This document shows positions 53,545 through 62,019 of a stretch of DNA of 64,000 nucleotides, piece by piece. The notes under the pieces are model-generated. The model searched no databases and had not been told where the DNA came from. It saw only the letters and a list, made by a program, of their open reading frames with translations. The stretch spans positions 62,001 through 126,000 of the forward strand of contig MGOY01000014.1 of the NCBI GenBank assembly GCA_001797275.1. Direction: 5' to 3'. Source of the stretch: Clostridiales bacterium GWF2_38_85 (GTDB lineage: Bacteria > Bacillota > Clostridia > Oscillospirales > CAG-382). The position numbers and the translations under genes are program-made. Position 1 is the first letter of the stretch; each line of letters starts with the position of its first letter.

Positions 53545-54232
53545 TCTTGCGCAGCCTCCTTTCAAATAATCCGAGCAACTGGGTAAGCCCTATTACAATC
53601 ATAAGATATACAATTGAAACAGTGATATACGGAGCGAAGAATTCATATGTTTTCCCGGTAATTTGTTGTGCAGCACGTGTCAAATCTCTTATACCGATAT
53701 AAGCAACAATTGAAGTTTCCTTTATCAAAGCAATAAATTCATTTCCTAAAGCAGGAAGAATATTTTTAATTGCTTGAGGTAATACAATAAGCCGCATTGT
53801 TTTAAATGAACTTAGTCCGAGTGTTCTTCCTGCTTCGGTTTGACCTTTATCAACAGCAAGTATACCGCTTCTAATAACCTCAGAAACATAAGCTCCGCTG
53901 TTTATACCAAAAACAATTATTGCAGTTAAAACAATAGGTGCATTTTTATATATTGCGGGGAATATTGCGAAATGTGCTAATAGCAGTTGAACAAGAATAG
54001 GTGTTCCTCGAATTATTGTAGTATACAATGAGCATAAAAGTTTTAAAAGAACCATAAATACATTTTTAGATTTTGAAATTTTAACAATAGCAACCACTGT
54101 ACCAAGAACAGCTCCGATAATCAGAGCACAAAGAGAAATAAAAAGGGTATTCCCCAATCCTTCAAGGATTAGCTTGTAACCTTCCTTTTCAACTATACCA
54201 AAATAAAAATCATGAAAAAATTTATCAAACAT
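53531..54232 (-). CDS. Polar amino-acid ABC transporter permease
   Basis: A HisM/GlnP-type membrane permease, about 233 aa with five to six helices. The conserved 3-TM start is [29 protein letters not shown]. The coupling EAA loop is [44 protein letters not shown]. The start at 54232 ([10 protein letters not shown]) fits the family; ATG 54244 is also in frame and neither has a strong binding site. A 12-bp hairpin separates it from the binding-protein gene. Confidence 0.92.
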   Translation of the reverse strand: MFDKFFHDFYFGIVEKEGYKLILEGLGNTLFISLCALIIGAVLGTVVAIVKISKSKNVFMVLLKLLCSLYTTIIRGTPILVQLLLAHFAIFPAIYKNAPIVLTAIIVFGINSGAYVSEVIRSGILAVDKGQTEAGRTLGLSSFKTMRLIVLPQAIKNILPALGNEFIALIKETSIVAYIGIRDLTRAAQQITGKTYEFFAPYITVSIVYLMIVIGLTQLLGLFERRLRKSDNR

Positions 54233-54253
54233 AACAACCCGCATCTAATGAAG

Positions 54254-54283
54254 ATAATGGGCAGACGGTTATCTGCCCATTAT
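54254..54283 (-). other. Intercistronic hairpin after the substrate-binding protein gene
   Basis: A perfect 12-bp stem ATAATGGGCAGA/TCTGCCCATTAT with a 6-nt loop and no T-run. Such hairpins often stabilise the upstream binding-protein mRNA and reduce read-through into the permease. Confidence 0.65.
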
Positions 54284-54316
54284 AACATTCTGTTTATTTT
54301 ATTATTTACTTAATTA

Positions 54317-55186
54317 TTATGATAACCACTTTGCGAGAAGACTGTCAATGAATCCTTCATCCTTGAGTTCCTGAATCGCATTATCAATTTTCTCTTTAAG
54401 TTCTGTGTTGCCCTTCTTTATAGCGATACCATAGGTTTCGGTTGTTAAAGCAACATCAACAATCTTTATGCTGTCATTATCTTTTGATGCAAGCTCAGCA
54501 ACAGTATTATCCATGATGATAACATCAACATTACCGTTAAGCAGGTCTGTTATTGCAAGGCTAATATTTGCATAGGATTTTACTTCAGCATCTGCAATCC
54601 CCGGAAATTTCCAATCCTCATCACCATTTGCATATGCTTCTCCTGTGAAGTTTGTGCAGACACCGATTTTTTTGCCAACAAGCTGAGCATCTATATCATC
54701 TTTTGTTGTACCTGTGAAAACTGCATCATCACTTTTTACGATAAGAATTTGTGAGGCATCGAAATAAGGCTCTGAAAAATCAACGGCTTGAAGTCTTGTT
54801 TCATTAATTGTAAGACCGGAAGCTGCGATATCGCAAGCATCGGTAGGAATGGAAGCTACAACAGATTCAAAAGGCATATCAGAAAACTCGATTGTCATAT
54901 TAAGTTTTTCGCCTATTGCATTTACAAGATCAATGTCAAATCCGGCGATCTCTTGGTTGTCATCAATGAATTCCCAAGGTGCAAATTCAGCGTTTGTTGC
55001 GACCTTTAGAACGACGGCAGTTGTCGATTCTGTATCAGATACAGCTGTGGATTCGTTTTCAGATTCAGTTACTGATGCTGAACCTGAAGTATCAGCAGCA
55101 CTTGAGGTGTTTGTTGTATCACCATCACATCCTGCAAATGAAAGAACAAAAGTGAATACTAAAAGTATAGCTAAAAATTTCTTCAT
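54317..55186 (-). CDS. Amino-acid ABC transporter substrate-binding lipoprotein
   Basis: A 289-aa cluster-3 periplasmic-type binding protein. The signal peptide KKFLAILLVFTFVLSFAGC has a lipobox (FAGC) and a Ser/Thr-rich linker of ~35 residues follows. The SBP domain has VATNAEFAPWEFIDDNQEIAGFDIDLVNAIGEKL, EFSDMPFESVVASIPTDACDIAASGLTINETR, DFSEPYFDASQIL and IGVCTNFTGEAYANGDEDW. It is the first gene of the operon, with its own promoter at 55220-55247. The argS gene three places downstream makes a basic amino acid an attractive but unproven substrate. Confidence 0.92.
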   Translation of the reverse strand: MKKFLAILLVFTFVLSFAGCDGDTTNTSSAADTSGSASVTESENESTAVSDTESTTAVVLKVATNAEFAPWEFIDDNQEIAGFDIDLVNAIGEKLNMTIEFSDMPFESVVASIPTDACDIAASGLTINETRLQAVDFSEPYFDASQILIVKSDDAVFTGTTKDDIDAQLVGKKIGVCTNFTGEAYANGDEDWKFPGIADAEVKSYANISLAITDLLNGNVDVIIMDNTVAELASKDNDSIKIVDVALTTETYGIAIKKGNTELKEKIDNAIQELKDEGFIDSLLAKWLS

Positions 55187-55219
55187 TATTGTAAAACTCC
55201 TTCATAAAAATATATGTAT

Positions 55220-55247
55220 ATTATACACCGTATTCATTGAATGTCAA
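55220..55247 (-). promoter_or_regulatory. Promoter of the amino-acid ABC operon
   Basis: On the minus strand TTGACA (55247-55242), 16 nt, TATAAT (55225-55220). Confidence 0.75.
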
Positions 55248-55297
55248 GCATTATTCATTATTAGTGTATTAAATAATATCGCTTTTACTGTAATCTA

Positions 55298-56659
55298 TCA
55301 TTCTGCAAGCTTTGCCTGAAGGTACAGCGCACATTCAAGGCGTTTGCGTTCCAGCTCACAGCCTATATGATAGCATTTACTCATATCTCCGCCTTCATAC
55401 TTAACGCTTGCGGCAACACATCCGCCGCCGCAAAAGAATTTTGCGAAGCAGTTTTGGCATTCGGGTTTTGTGTATATATTCGTAGATTTAAATTTCTTTC
55501 TTAACTGAGCAGATTCATCGTTGAATCCATCATATATATTTCCCAGCTTGTAATTGTCCATTCCGGCAAATTGATGGCAGGGGAAAAGCGCACCGGGAGG
55601 TGTAACCGCAAGATATTCGCAACCGGCACCGCAGCCCTTTACACGCTTGTAAACACATGGACCTGCTTCAAGGTCAACGTTGAAGTGGAAAAAGTTGATC
55701 TTATCGCCGCTTGATTTTCTTTTTGCAAGTTCGATTGCAAGTTTTTCGTATTCTTTGTATATCCGGGGCAGCATTTCCTCTTTTATTGCGAGTGGGTGGT
55801 TGTTTTCAAGCGCTACCGGTTCGACAGATATTTCTTCAAAGCCGCAATCCGCAAGATGAAAAACATCACTCGAAAAGTCGAGGTTTTTCGCAGTAAATGT
55901 ACCTCTGACATAGTAGCTTTTACCATTCTGCTGACGCATTTCCGCAAGCTTTTTGAATTGAGGCATTATTTTATCATATGTACTGCCGCCTTCGGGAAAA
56001 CGGCGCATGAAATCGTTGACACTCTTTCTGCCGTCGACCGAAAGAACGAGATTGAACATTTCACGGTCAAGATATTCGATTGTTTCGTCATCGAGCAGCG
56101 CACCATTTGTGGTCAGCGTGAAGTTAATGTGTTTACCGGCTTCGGCAGCACGTTTCTTCCCATATTCGGTAACAGCTTTTACGGTGTCCATTGCCATAAG
56201 CGGTTCACCACCGAAGAAATCAACCTCAAGATTCTCGATTTTTGCTGAATGCTCAATCAAAAAATCGATCGCTTTCATACCTACTTCAGGAGCCATTATT
56301 TCACGCTTGCCGCAGTATTCGCCTGCATCCGCAAAGCAATAGCCACATCTCATATTGCAGTCGTGTGCAACATGAAGACATAAAGCCTTGATTGGTATGA
56401 CTGAATTTTTTGGAAGATCGACGATAAAATCGGGTGAAAACAATAATTTTTGCTCATACAGAGAGTAAAGCTCGCTGTAAGCAAGCTTTACTTCGTTTTT
56501 ATCGTATTCAAGATTATACAGGATCTCAGGGGTTTCTTTTGTCAGCGGTGGTGTAAGCAGTTTGCATATATCATACGCCAGCTTATAAAACGAATGCAAA
56601 GCTCCGCTGTTTACATCAAGAGCAAGGTATTCGCCGCCGATTTCAAAGGTGTGTAACAT
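55298..56659 (-). CDS. SCIFF peptide maturase (radical SAM/SPASM, thioether-forming)
   Basis: A 453-aa RiPP enzyme that installs Cys-to-alpha-carbon thioether bridges in the SCIFF peptide. An N-terminal peptide-recognition region (HTFEIGGEYLALDVNSGALHSFYKLAYDI) precedes the radical SAM motif HDCNMRCGYCFADAGEYC, then FFGGEPLMA. The C-terminal SPASM-like cluster region has CGAGCEYLAVTPPGALFPCHQF, CQNCFAKFFCGGGCVAAS and CYHIGC for auxiliary Fe-S clusters. Its ATG overlaps the stop codon of the SCIFF precursor by one base, a tight translational coupling. The pair is nearly universal in Clostridia; its biological role is unknown. Confidence 0.95.
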   Translation of the reverse strand: MLHTFEIGGEYLALDVNSGALHSFYKLAYDICKLLTPPLTKETPEILYNLEYDKNEVKLAYSELYSLYEQKLLFSPDFIVDLPKNSVIPIKALCLHVAHDCNMRCGYCFADAGEYCGKREIMAPEVGMKAIDFLIEHSAKIENLEVDFFGGEPLMAMDTVKAVTEYGKKRAAEAGKHINFTLTTNGALLDDETIEYLDREMFNLVLSVDGRKSVNDFMRRFPEGGSTYDKIMPQFKKLAEMRQQNGKSYYVRGTFTAKNLDFSSDVFHLADCGFEEISVEPVALENNHPLAIKEEMLPRIYKEYEKLAIELAKRKSSGDKINFFHFNVDLEAGPCVYKRVKGCGAGCEYLAVTPPGALFPCHQFAGMDNYKLGNIYDGFNDESAQLRKKFKSTNIYTKPECQNCFAKFFCGGGCVAASVKYEGGDMSKCYHIGCELERKRLECALYLQAKLAE

Positions 56660-56823
56660 TATTTGTTGTTGTCCTTATTAAGGCGTTTCTTGTTTTCACA
56701 TTGTTGGTTAGCGACTGTGCAGGAGGTTTTGCATGCTGATTGGCAGGATGAACGGCATTCTCCGCAGCCTGCAAAGGTTGTATCGCTGTATGTCTTTTTA
56801 TTGATTGTTTTGATGTTTTTCAT
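56659..56823 (-). CDS. Six-cysteine SCIFF precursor peptide
   Basis: A 54-residue RiPP precursor, MKNIKTINKKTYSDTTFAG followed by the core CGECRSSCQSACKTSC and a basic tail ending NKDNNK. The Cys spacing Cx2Cx3Cx3Cx3C with one later Cys fits the SCIFF family (six cysteines in forty-five residues). AAAGGAA lies before the ATG at 56823. The stop TAA shares its final A with the ATG of the maturase. It is too short for most gene finders, so it is easily missed. Confidence 0.95.
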   Translation of the reverse strand: MKNIKTINKKTYSDTTFAGCGECRSSCQSACKTSCTVANQQCENKKRLNKDNNK

Positions 56824-56854
56824 AATAATTTCCTTTCAGATGTTTTATCATATA

Positions 56855-56884
56855 ATTATAACATACAGTCGTTACTTTATGCAA
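56855..56884 (-). promoter_or_regulatory. Promoter of the SCIFF operon
   Basis: On the minus strand TTGCAT (56884-56879), 18 nt, TATAAT (56860-56855), about 32 nt before the peptide ATG. Confidence 0.6.
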
Positions 56885-56908
56885 GTATTTTTTGAAAAAA
56901 ATAAGCAA

Positions 56909-57014
56909 GTAATACTATTTCTATAAGAAACAGTAGAAAAATTTCTTGAAAAAACCCATATAGTAAAGACTTTTCCTCAAATTTTATCACTGTTTCTAAA
57001 TAGAATTAATATAA
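56909..57014. repeat. Family B inverted-repeat element, copy B4
   Basis: 106 bp; left GTAATACTATTTCTATAAG, right CTAAATAGAATTAATATAA. It is nearly identical to B3 apart from the central loop. Confidence 0.8.
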
Positions 57015-57105
57015 ACAAATAATATGCCGAAATGATTGCAATTTAAATTCCGTCATGTTATAATTATTCGATGAATTATTAGATTTCAAGGAGCAAATAT
57101 ATTAT

Positions 57106-57777
57106 ATGCAATTTAAAACAGAGCTGCATTGCCACACCTCACCGGTAAGCAGATGTGCGCATTCGGATGCAGCAAAGCTGCTATCGGAATATAAGGCCGC
57201 AGGATATACAACCGTAGTACTGACAAATCATATGTCAATGGCGACATTTGAGAACATCTCAGGCTCATGGAAAGATAAAGTCAGGTATTATGTAAACGGA
57301 TACAAGCAGCTTAAACAACTGGCAGGTACTGAAATGAATATTCTGCTTGGCACAGAGATAAATCTTGAAGGATCGACAAACGATTATCTTGTCTACGGAG
57401 TGGATGAAAAATTTTTTCTTGACAATCCTCAACTTATACAAATGAATCTTCACAGTCTTTCAGAGCTATGCAGAAGCAAAGGACTACCGTTATATCAGGC
57501 ACATCCGTTCAGAAAATTCATGGCAATAGTCAGACCTGAGTATCTTGACGGAATTGAAGTCAACAACGGAAACATCAGGCATGATTCAAGCAACCCGATT
57601 GCAGAGCTTTGGTCAGACAGATATAATCTGAAGAAAATAAGCGGATCGGATTATCATGATCCGGCTGATCTGACAGTTAACGGATTAGTGACAGATATCC
57701 CGATAAAGACGAACGATGAGCTGATTTCTGTCCTGAAAAAAGACAATTATAAGCTACTTCGCTCAGATTTGAAATAG
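57106..57777 (+). CDS. PHP-domain metal-dependent phosphoesterase
   Basis: A 223-aa cytosolic protein. ELHCHTSPVSRCAHSDA (HxH plus His) begins the PHP metal site; TVVLTNHMS, LLGTEINL, YQAHPFR and SGSDYHDPADL complete the expected His/Asp ligands. Related stand-alone PHP proteins hydrolyse phosphate esters such as histidinol phosphate or small nucleotides; the substrate here is not readable. AAGGAG precedes the ATG. It is followed after 19 nt by an amidohydrolase gene, then an SDR gene. Confidence 0.88.
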   Translation: MQFKTELHCHTSPVSRCAHSDAAKLLSEYKAAGYTTVVLTNHMSMATFENISGSWKDKVRYYVNGYKQLKQLAGTEMNILLGTEINLEGSTNDYLVYGVDEKFFLDNPQLIQMNLHSLSELCRSKGLPLYQAHPFRKFMAIVRPEYLDGIEVNNGNIRHDSSNPIAELWSDRYNLKKISGSDYHDPADLTVNGLVTDIPIKTNDELISVLKKDNYKLLRSDLK

Positions 57778-57796
57778 TAAATAGAAGGTATAAAAA

Positions 57797-58594
57797 ATGA
57801 TAATAGATTTTCATGTGCATTGCTTCCCCGATGCACTTGCAAAAAGAGCTATCCATGAGCTTGCTGAACGTGCAAATTTGTACCCACACAGTAACGGAAC
57901 AATAAATGGTACTGTTAAGCACATAAAAGATTCGGGTGTTGATAAATTTGTATTGTTGAACATTGCAACCAAGCCAAAACAACAAAGGACTATCAATGAC
58001 TGGGCAATTTCACTGATCAATGATGATACGGTTATACCCTTCGGAAGCATTCACCCGTTTTGTGACGATAAGATTGAAGAGTTAAAAAGGTTACATAATG
58101 CCGGTATTAGAGGAATTAAAATTCATCCCGATTACCAGAATTTCTTTGTTGATGATCCATGTATGGATTGTGTTTACGAGGAATGCGGTAAGCTCGGTAT
58201 GATTATATCATTTCATGCCGGTGTTGATCTCGGACTTTCGCAAATTGTGCACGCAACACCGACAATGATAGCAAAAGCAGTAAAAAAGCACCCTGGGACA
58301 ACCTTCATTGCGGCACATATGGGCGGTTATTGGCACTGGGATGAAGTACTCGAACAGCTTTGCGGTATTAACAACCTGTATCTTGATACAGCATACTGCG
58401 GTGTTACGATGCCTGTAAAAAAAGCAGAAGAAATAATCGCAGCTCACGGAGCCGATAGAATACTTATGGCAAGTGATATGCCATGGGAAATTCCTTCTGA
58501 ATCTATCAAAATGATAAAATCATTGAATATTTCTGAATCTGATAAAATAAACATTATGGGCGGTAATGCCGAAAAATTATTAAATCTGATCTGA
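57797..58594 (+). CDS. Amidohydrolase-family metal-dependent hydrolase
   Basis: A 265-aa TIM-barrel hydrolase of the amidohydrolase-2 type: IIDFHVHCFPD (HxH metal site), FGSIHPFCDD, GIRGIKIHPDYQNF, ISFHAGVD, FIAAHMGGYWHWDE, and MASDMPWEIP (the metal-binding Asp). Relatives include aminocarboxymuconate-semialdehyde-decarboxylase-like and resorcylate-decarboxylase-like proteins. AGAAGG precedes the ATG. It is the middle gene of a three-gene plus-strand set with PHP and SDR proteins; a shared carbohydrate-acid pathway is possible but unproven. Confidence 0.87.
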   Translation: MIIDFHVHCFPDALAKRAIHELAERANLYPHSNGTINGTVKHIKDSGVDKFVLLNIATKPKQQRTINDWAISLINDDTVIPFGSIHPFCDDKIEELKRLHNAGIRGIKIHPDYQNFFVDDPCMDCVYEECGKLGMIISFHAGVDLGLSQIVHATPTMIAKAVKKHPGTTFIAAHMGGYWHWDEVLEQLCGINNLYLDTAYCGVTMPVKKAEEIIAAHGADRILMASDMPWEIPSESIKMIKSLNISESDKINIMGGNAEKLLNLI

Positions 58595-58611
58595 AAGGGA
58601 TAAATATTAAA

Positions 58612-59439
58612 ATGAGCACAAAGAAAACAGCGGTAATAACCGGCGCAGGAGGAGTTTTATGCTCCGATTTTGCAAGAATGTTGGCTAAGGAAGGCTATCA
58701 GGTCGCTCTTCTCGACCTTAACGAAAAAGCAGCGCAAGCGGTAGCTGATGAGATAAACAGCAGTGGCGGCAAAGCAATTGCATATGGTGCAAATGTACTT
58801 GAGAAGGAGAGTCTTGAGGCCGTTCATCAAAAAGTTAAGAGTGAGCTTGGTGATTGTGATCTGCTGATAAACGGTGCGGGCGGAAACAGTCCCAAATGTA
58901 CAACCGACAAAGAGATATACAATGAGGGTGATCTTGATAGCGGTATCAAGACATTTTTCGATCTTGACAAGAGCGGTTTCCGGTTTGTCTTCGATCTTAA
59001 CATAATAGGAACACTGCTTCCCACACAGTGCTTTGCTATTGATATGCTTGGCAAAAAAGGATGTAGCATAATAAATATATCATCAATGAATGCTTTCAGA
59101 CCTCTGACAAAAATCCCGGCTTATAGCGCTGCAAAAGCAGGTATATCAAACCTTACCCAATGGCTTGCAGTGCATTTTGCCGGTCAGGGCATCAGAGTTA
59201 ATGCTATAGCTCCCGGCTTTTTTGTAACCACCCAGAACATAGCGTTGTTATTTGATGAAAACGGTAATCCCACACCGAGGACCGAAAAAATCCTTGCCGC
59301 AACTCCAATGCGCCGTTTCGGTGAAGCTCATGAATTGCTTGGAACACTAAAGTGGCTTATCGATGATAACGCATCGGGATTTGTTACCGGTACGGTAATA
59401 CCTGTTGACGGTGGATTCTCAGCATATTCGGGTGTTTAA
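58612..59439 (+). CDS. SDR oxidoreductase, D-mannonate oxidoreductase-like
   Basis: A 275-aa short-chain dehydrogenase. The cofactor motif is VITGAGGVLCSDFARML; LLINGAGGNSPKC is the NNAG equivalent. The catalytic Ser-Tyr-Lys set is INISSMNAF and YSAAKAG, and PVDGGFSAYSGV lies at the C-terminus. The long insert with FFDLDKSGFRFVFDLNIIGTLLPTQ matches Firmicutes SDR-type UxuB/fructuronate reductases. Mannonate/fructuronate specificity is inferred; no uxuA or uxaC lies beside it, but UxaC itself is an amidohydrolase-superfamily enzyme. GAAAGGGA precedes the ATG. Confidence 0.85.
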   Translation: MSTKKTAVITGAGGVLCSDFARMLAKEGYQVALLDLNEKAAQAVADEINSSGGKAIAYGANVLEKESLEAVHQKVKSELGDCDLLINGAGGNSPKCTTDKEIYNEGDLDSGIKTFFDLDKSGFRFVFDLNIIGTLLPTQCFAIDMLGKKGCSIINISSMNAFRPLTKIPAYSAAKAGISNLTQWLAVHFAGQGIRVNAIAPGFFVTTQNIALLFDENGNPTPRTEKILAATPMRRFGEAHELLGTLKWLIDDNASGFVTGTVIPVDGGFSAYSGV

Positions 59440-59467
59440 TCTTTCAATTATATTTACACGTTTATTT

Positions 59468-59516
59468 AAAAAACACACTCTGTTAAACATTTGTATAACA
59501 GAGTGTGTTTTTTGTT
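59468..59516 (+). terminator. Strong terminator after the PHP-amidohydrolase-SDR set
   Basis: A perfect 18-bp stem AAAAAACACACTCTGTTA/TAACAGAGTGTGTTTTTT (59468-59485 with 59496-59513). Confidence 0.9.
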
Positions 59517-59633
59517 ATAAAAATACTATGTTGTCATAAACAAATTTATTAAAAGTATTAAAAATGTATTGCATAAATAGGGTAAATGTGATAATATAAT
59601 TACATCAAATGGATAGAAAATTTGGAGGTTGCT

Positions 59634-61814
59634 ATGAAAAAGATTTTGGCATTGGCATTATCATTACTCCTTGTCTTACCGTTTGCAGTATCAATTTATG
59701 CTGTAGACCTTTCGACACTCGGAACTTTGAACAGTTCTACCCCATCTACGGTTGTTTCGGGATTAAACCTGGCAACATACGATTTTACCGATTCAAACAG
59801 TGCAAAACAACTTGCATATGTTATGGAATTCAATCCTAAGACAAGCAATTTACAACCTTACATGTATCATAAATATAATGGTAGCGGTGTAAAGGTACTT
59901 TCGGATGGCAATTATGCTGAAACTGACCTTGGCATTGATGTTGTCGGCGGTATAAACGCAGACTTTTTCTCAATGAGTACCGGTTCATATGGTGTTACAA
60001 ACAATATGTATATTTCAAATGGCAAAGTAGCAACCGACAGTGTTGGCTCTACTCAGAAACAACTTGTTTTTGACAGCGCTGGAAACGCATCGATTGTAAC
60101 ATCCAAATTGGATTATAAGATTTTTGTTAAAGGTGAGGAATGGACTTATATAGATCCAACATATCTCGGTAAAACTACAGCTCTCGTGCATATAAACAAA
60201 CGCTCTGATACATGGTCGGATCGTATATATTATTATGACAGCAGCTGCGGAACAAAGACCGACTCCACTCTTGCGGGAACAGAAATTGTTGTAAAAAAAC
60301 TTGATGGAACCGATCTTGTTATTGGCGGAACCTTAAAGGGAGAAGTTGTTGAAGTAAGAAAAGATTCTTTCAATTCCTCATTAACTGCCGATCAATATAT
60401 TCTGTACATAAAGAACGGCTCGCAGCTTCAGACTTTAGCTGATTCATTGGTTGCCGGTGATAAAATTGATATTCTGGTTACCGAAACAATAGCAGTGTCA
60501 AAAGATACTATGGAAAATGCATTGACAACAATACCGGTTCCGATCCAGGTTGTCAAGAATGGTGTTAATATTGTCGGAACAGCCGAATTTACAAACTACG
60601 GAGTAACAAATGATCCCGCACAGAGAACAGCAGTTGGTGTTAAGGCTGACGGCTCGGTTGTTTTCATGGCTTGTGACGGCAGAAAAGCTGATACAGGCGG
60701 AGCAATAGGTCTGAACTTTGACCAAGTTGCAAAGCTTATGCTTGAAATGGGATGCGTCGAAGCTTTCAATCTTGATGGTGGCGGTTCAACTCAAATGATA
60801 AAAGAAAATTCGGAAGGCACACTTGAGTATGTTCATGCTTCAACCCGTTCGGTTGCAAACAGCCTTCTTATTGTAGAACGTCCGACAGTAGCTCAAGCAA
60901 AGATTGATGCACTTCAAGACCTTGTTGACGATATAACTGCAGCGTATGAATTCAATATGCCTGCTACAATCAATAAATTCTGGACAGAAGCAAAATTTGT
61001 TCTTGCAACTTCAACTTCAATGATCGGTGATTATACAGGAGCATTAACAAGATTACTTGATGCTTATGAGAATCAAGGCAGTGTATACAAGAATCTTGCA
61101 TTTGGCAAGACATATACTTCATCTCAACCCTGGGATGGAAACTATGCAGATACAAATAATGCAGAGTTAACAGATGGCGGTTATGGTGCTGTGGATTATG
61201 GTGTACACTGGGTAGGATATCACAAGAATAGAGATATAGTAAATGGTAAGCATTTTGCAACTATAGACCTCGGCTCAGTCAAATCCGATATACTTTCATT
61301 CAAAGCTCAGTTCCTCTGTGATGTAGGAGCAGGTGTACCGCTTCCTACAGCAGTTGATGTTTTGATATCAGACAACGGAACAACCTTTACAAAGGTAGCA
61401 TCTGTTACCGGACTCACAGCGAATCAATTTGACAGCAAAAATGTTAGAGAGTTATTCAACATTGATTTGATCCCGAGTTCAGCAGTTTCTGCCCGTTATG
61501 TAAAATTCGAATTCACATCGGGTGGTACATTCACATTTGTTTCAGAACTTGAGGTTTTTGCAGCAGAGGATGTCGTTGTTATTAAGGAAGAAACAGTATC
61601 AGATACTTCATCCGAGACATCGTCTGAAACATCATCCGAGACTTCGTCTGATACTTCAATTGAAACATCTTCGGAATCAACGAACGATTCATCTGAAATT
61701 GTATCTATCCCGGATACAGGTGATAAAGGTGCTGATCTGGCGGTAGTTGTACTGCTAATAACTCTTGCAACAGCTGCATTCGCAGTAATAACAAGAAGAA
61801 CAGTAAAAAGATAA
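59634..61814 (+). CDS. Surface phosphodiester glycosidase (NAGPA-like) with discoidin-like domain and cell-wall anchor
   Basis: A 726-aa exported protein. Signal peptide (1-23, KKILALALSLLLVLPFAVSIYA). A phosphodiester glycosidase (NAGPA) domain follows, with NADFFS early and the signature FNLDGGGSTQM near residue 385. A helical linker (AQAKIDALQDLVDDI), a discoidin/F5-8C-like beta domain (NLAFGKTYTSSQPWDGNYADTNNAELTDG...) and a Ser/Thr/Glu repeat (SETSSETSSETSSDTS) come next. The end IPDTGDKGADLAVVVLLITL...RR resembles an LPxTG sortase signal, with IPDTG as variant. GGAGG lies before the ATG; the upstream in-frame TTG 59622 is unlikely. It probably acts on extracellular glycan phosphodiesters. 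Confidence 0.87.
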   Translation: MKKILALALSLLLVLPFAVSIYAVDLSTLGTLNSSTPSTVVSGLNLATYDFTDSNSAKQLAYVMEFNPKTSNLQPYMYHKYNGSGVKVLSDGNYAETDLGIDVVGGINADFFSMSTGSYGVTNNMYISNGKVATDSVGSTQKQLVFDSAGNASIVTSKLDYKIFVKGEEWTYIDPTYLGKTTALVHINKRSDTWSDRIYYYDSSCGTKTDSTLAGTEIVVKKLDGTDLVIGGTLKGEVVEVRKDSFNSSLTADQYILYIKNGSQLQTLADSLVAGDKIDILVTETIAVSKDTMENALTTIPVPIQVVKNGVNIVGTAEFTNYGVTNDPAQRTAVGVKADGSVVFMACDGRKADTGGAIGLNFDQVAKLMLEMGCVEAFNLDGGGSTQMIKENSEGTLEYVHASTRSVANSLLIVERPTVAQAKIDALQDLVDDITAAYEFNMPATINKFWTEAKFVLATSTSMIGDYTGALTRLLDAYENQGSVYKNLAFGKTYTSSQPWDGNYADTNNAELTDGGYGAVDYGVHWVGYHKNRDIVNGKHFATIDLGSVKSDILSFKAQFLCDVGAGVPLPTAVDVLISDNGTTFTKVASVTGLTANQFDSKNVRELFNIDLIPSSAVSARYVKFEFTSGGTFTFVSELEVFAAEDVVVIKEETVSDTSSETSSETSSETSSDTSIETSSESTNDSSEIVSIPDTGDKGADLAVVVLLITLATAAFAVITRRTVKR

Positions 61815-61835
61815 ACAATAGAGTTGATAAACAAA

Positions 61836-61872
61836 AGAAGCACACTGATTTGACGGTGTGCTTCTTGTATTT
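61836..61872 (+). terminator. Terminator after the surface glycosidase gene
   Basis: AGAAGCACAC (61836-61845) pairs with GTGTGCTTCT (61856-61865), followed by TGTATTT. Confidence 0.85.
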
Positions 61873-62019
61873 AATAAAAGTAAACCTAAAATTATTTTTA
61901 CAAATCTTCTGTCCAGTATATAAATAGGGTTATAAGAGACTAAAAGAATCCTTTAATATGGGTTGTAATCTTTCGGGAAAGTATAATTATCAATCATTAA
62001 ACTGTATCTCCATTAAAAA

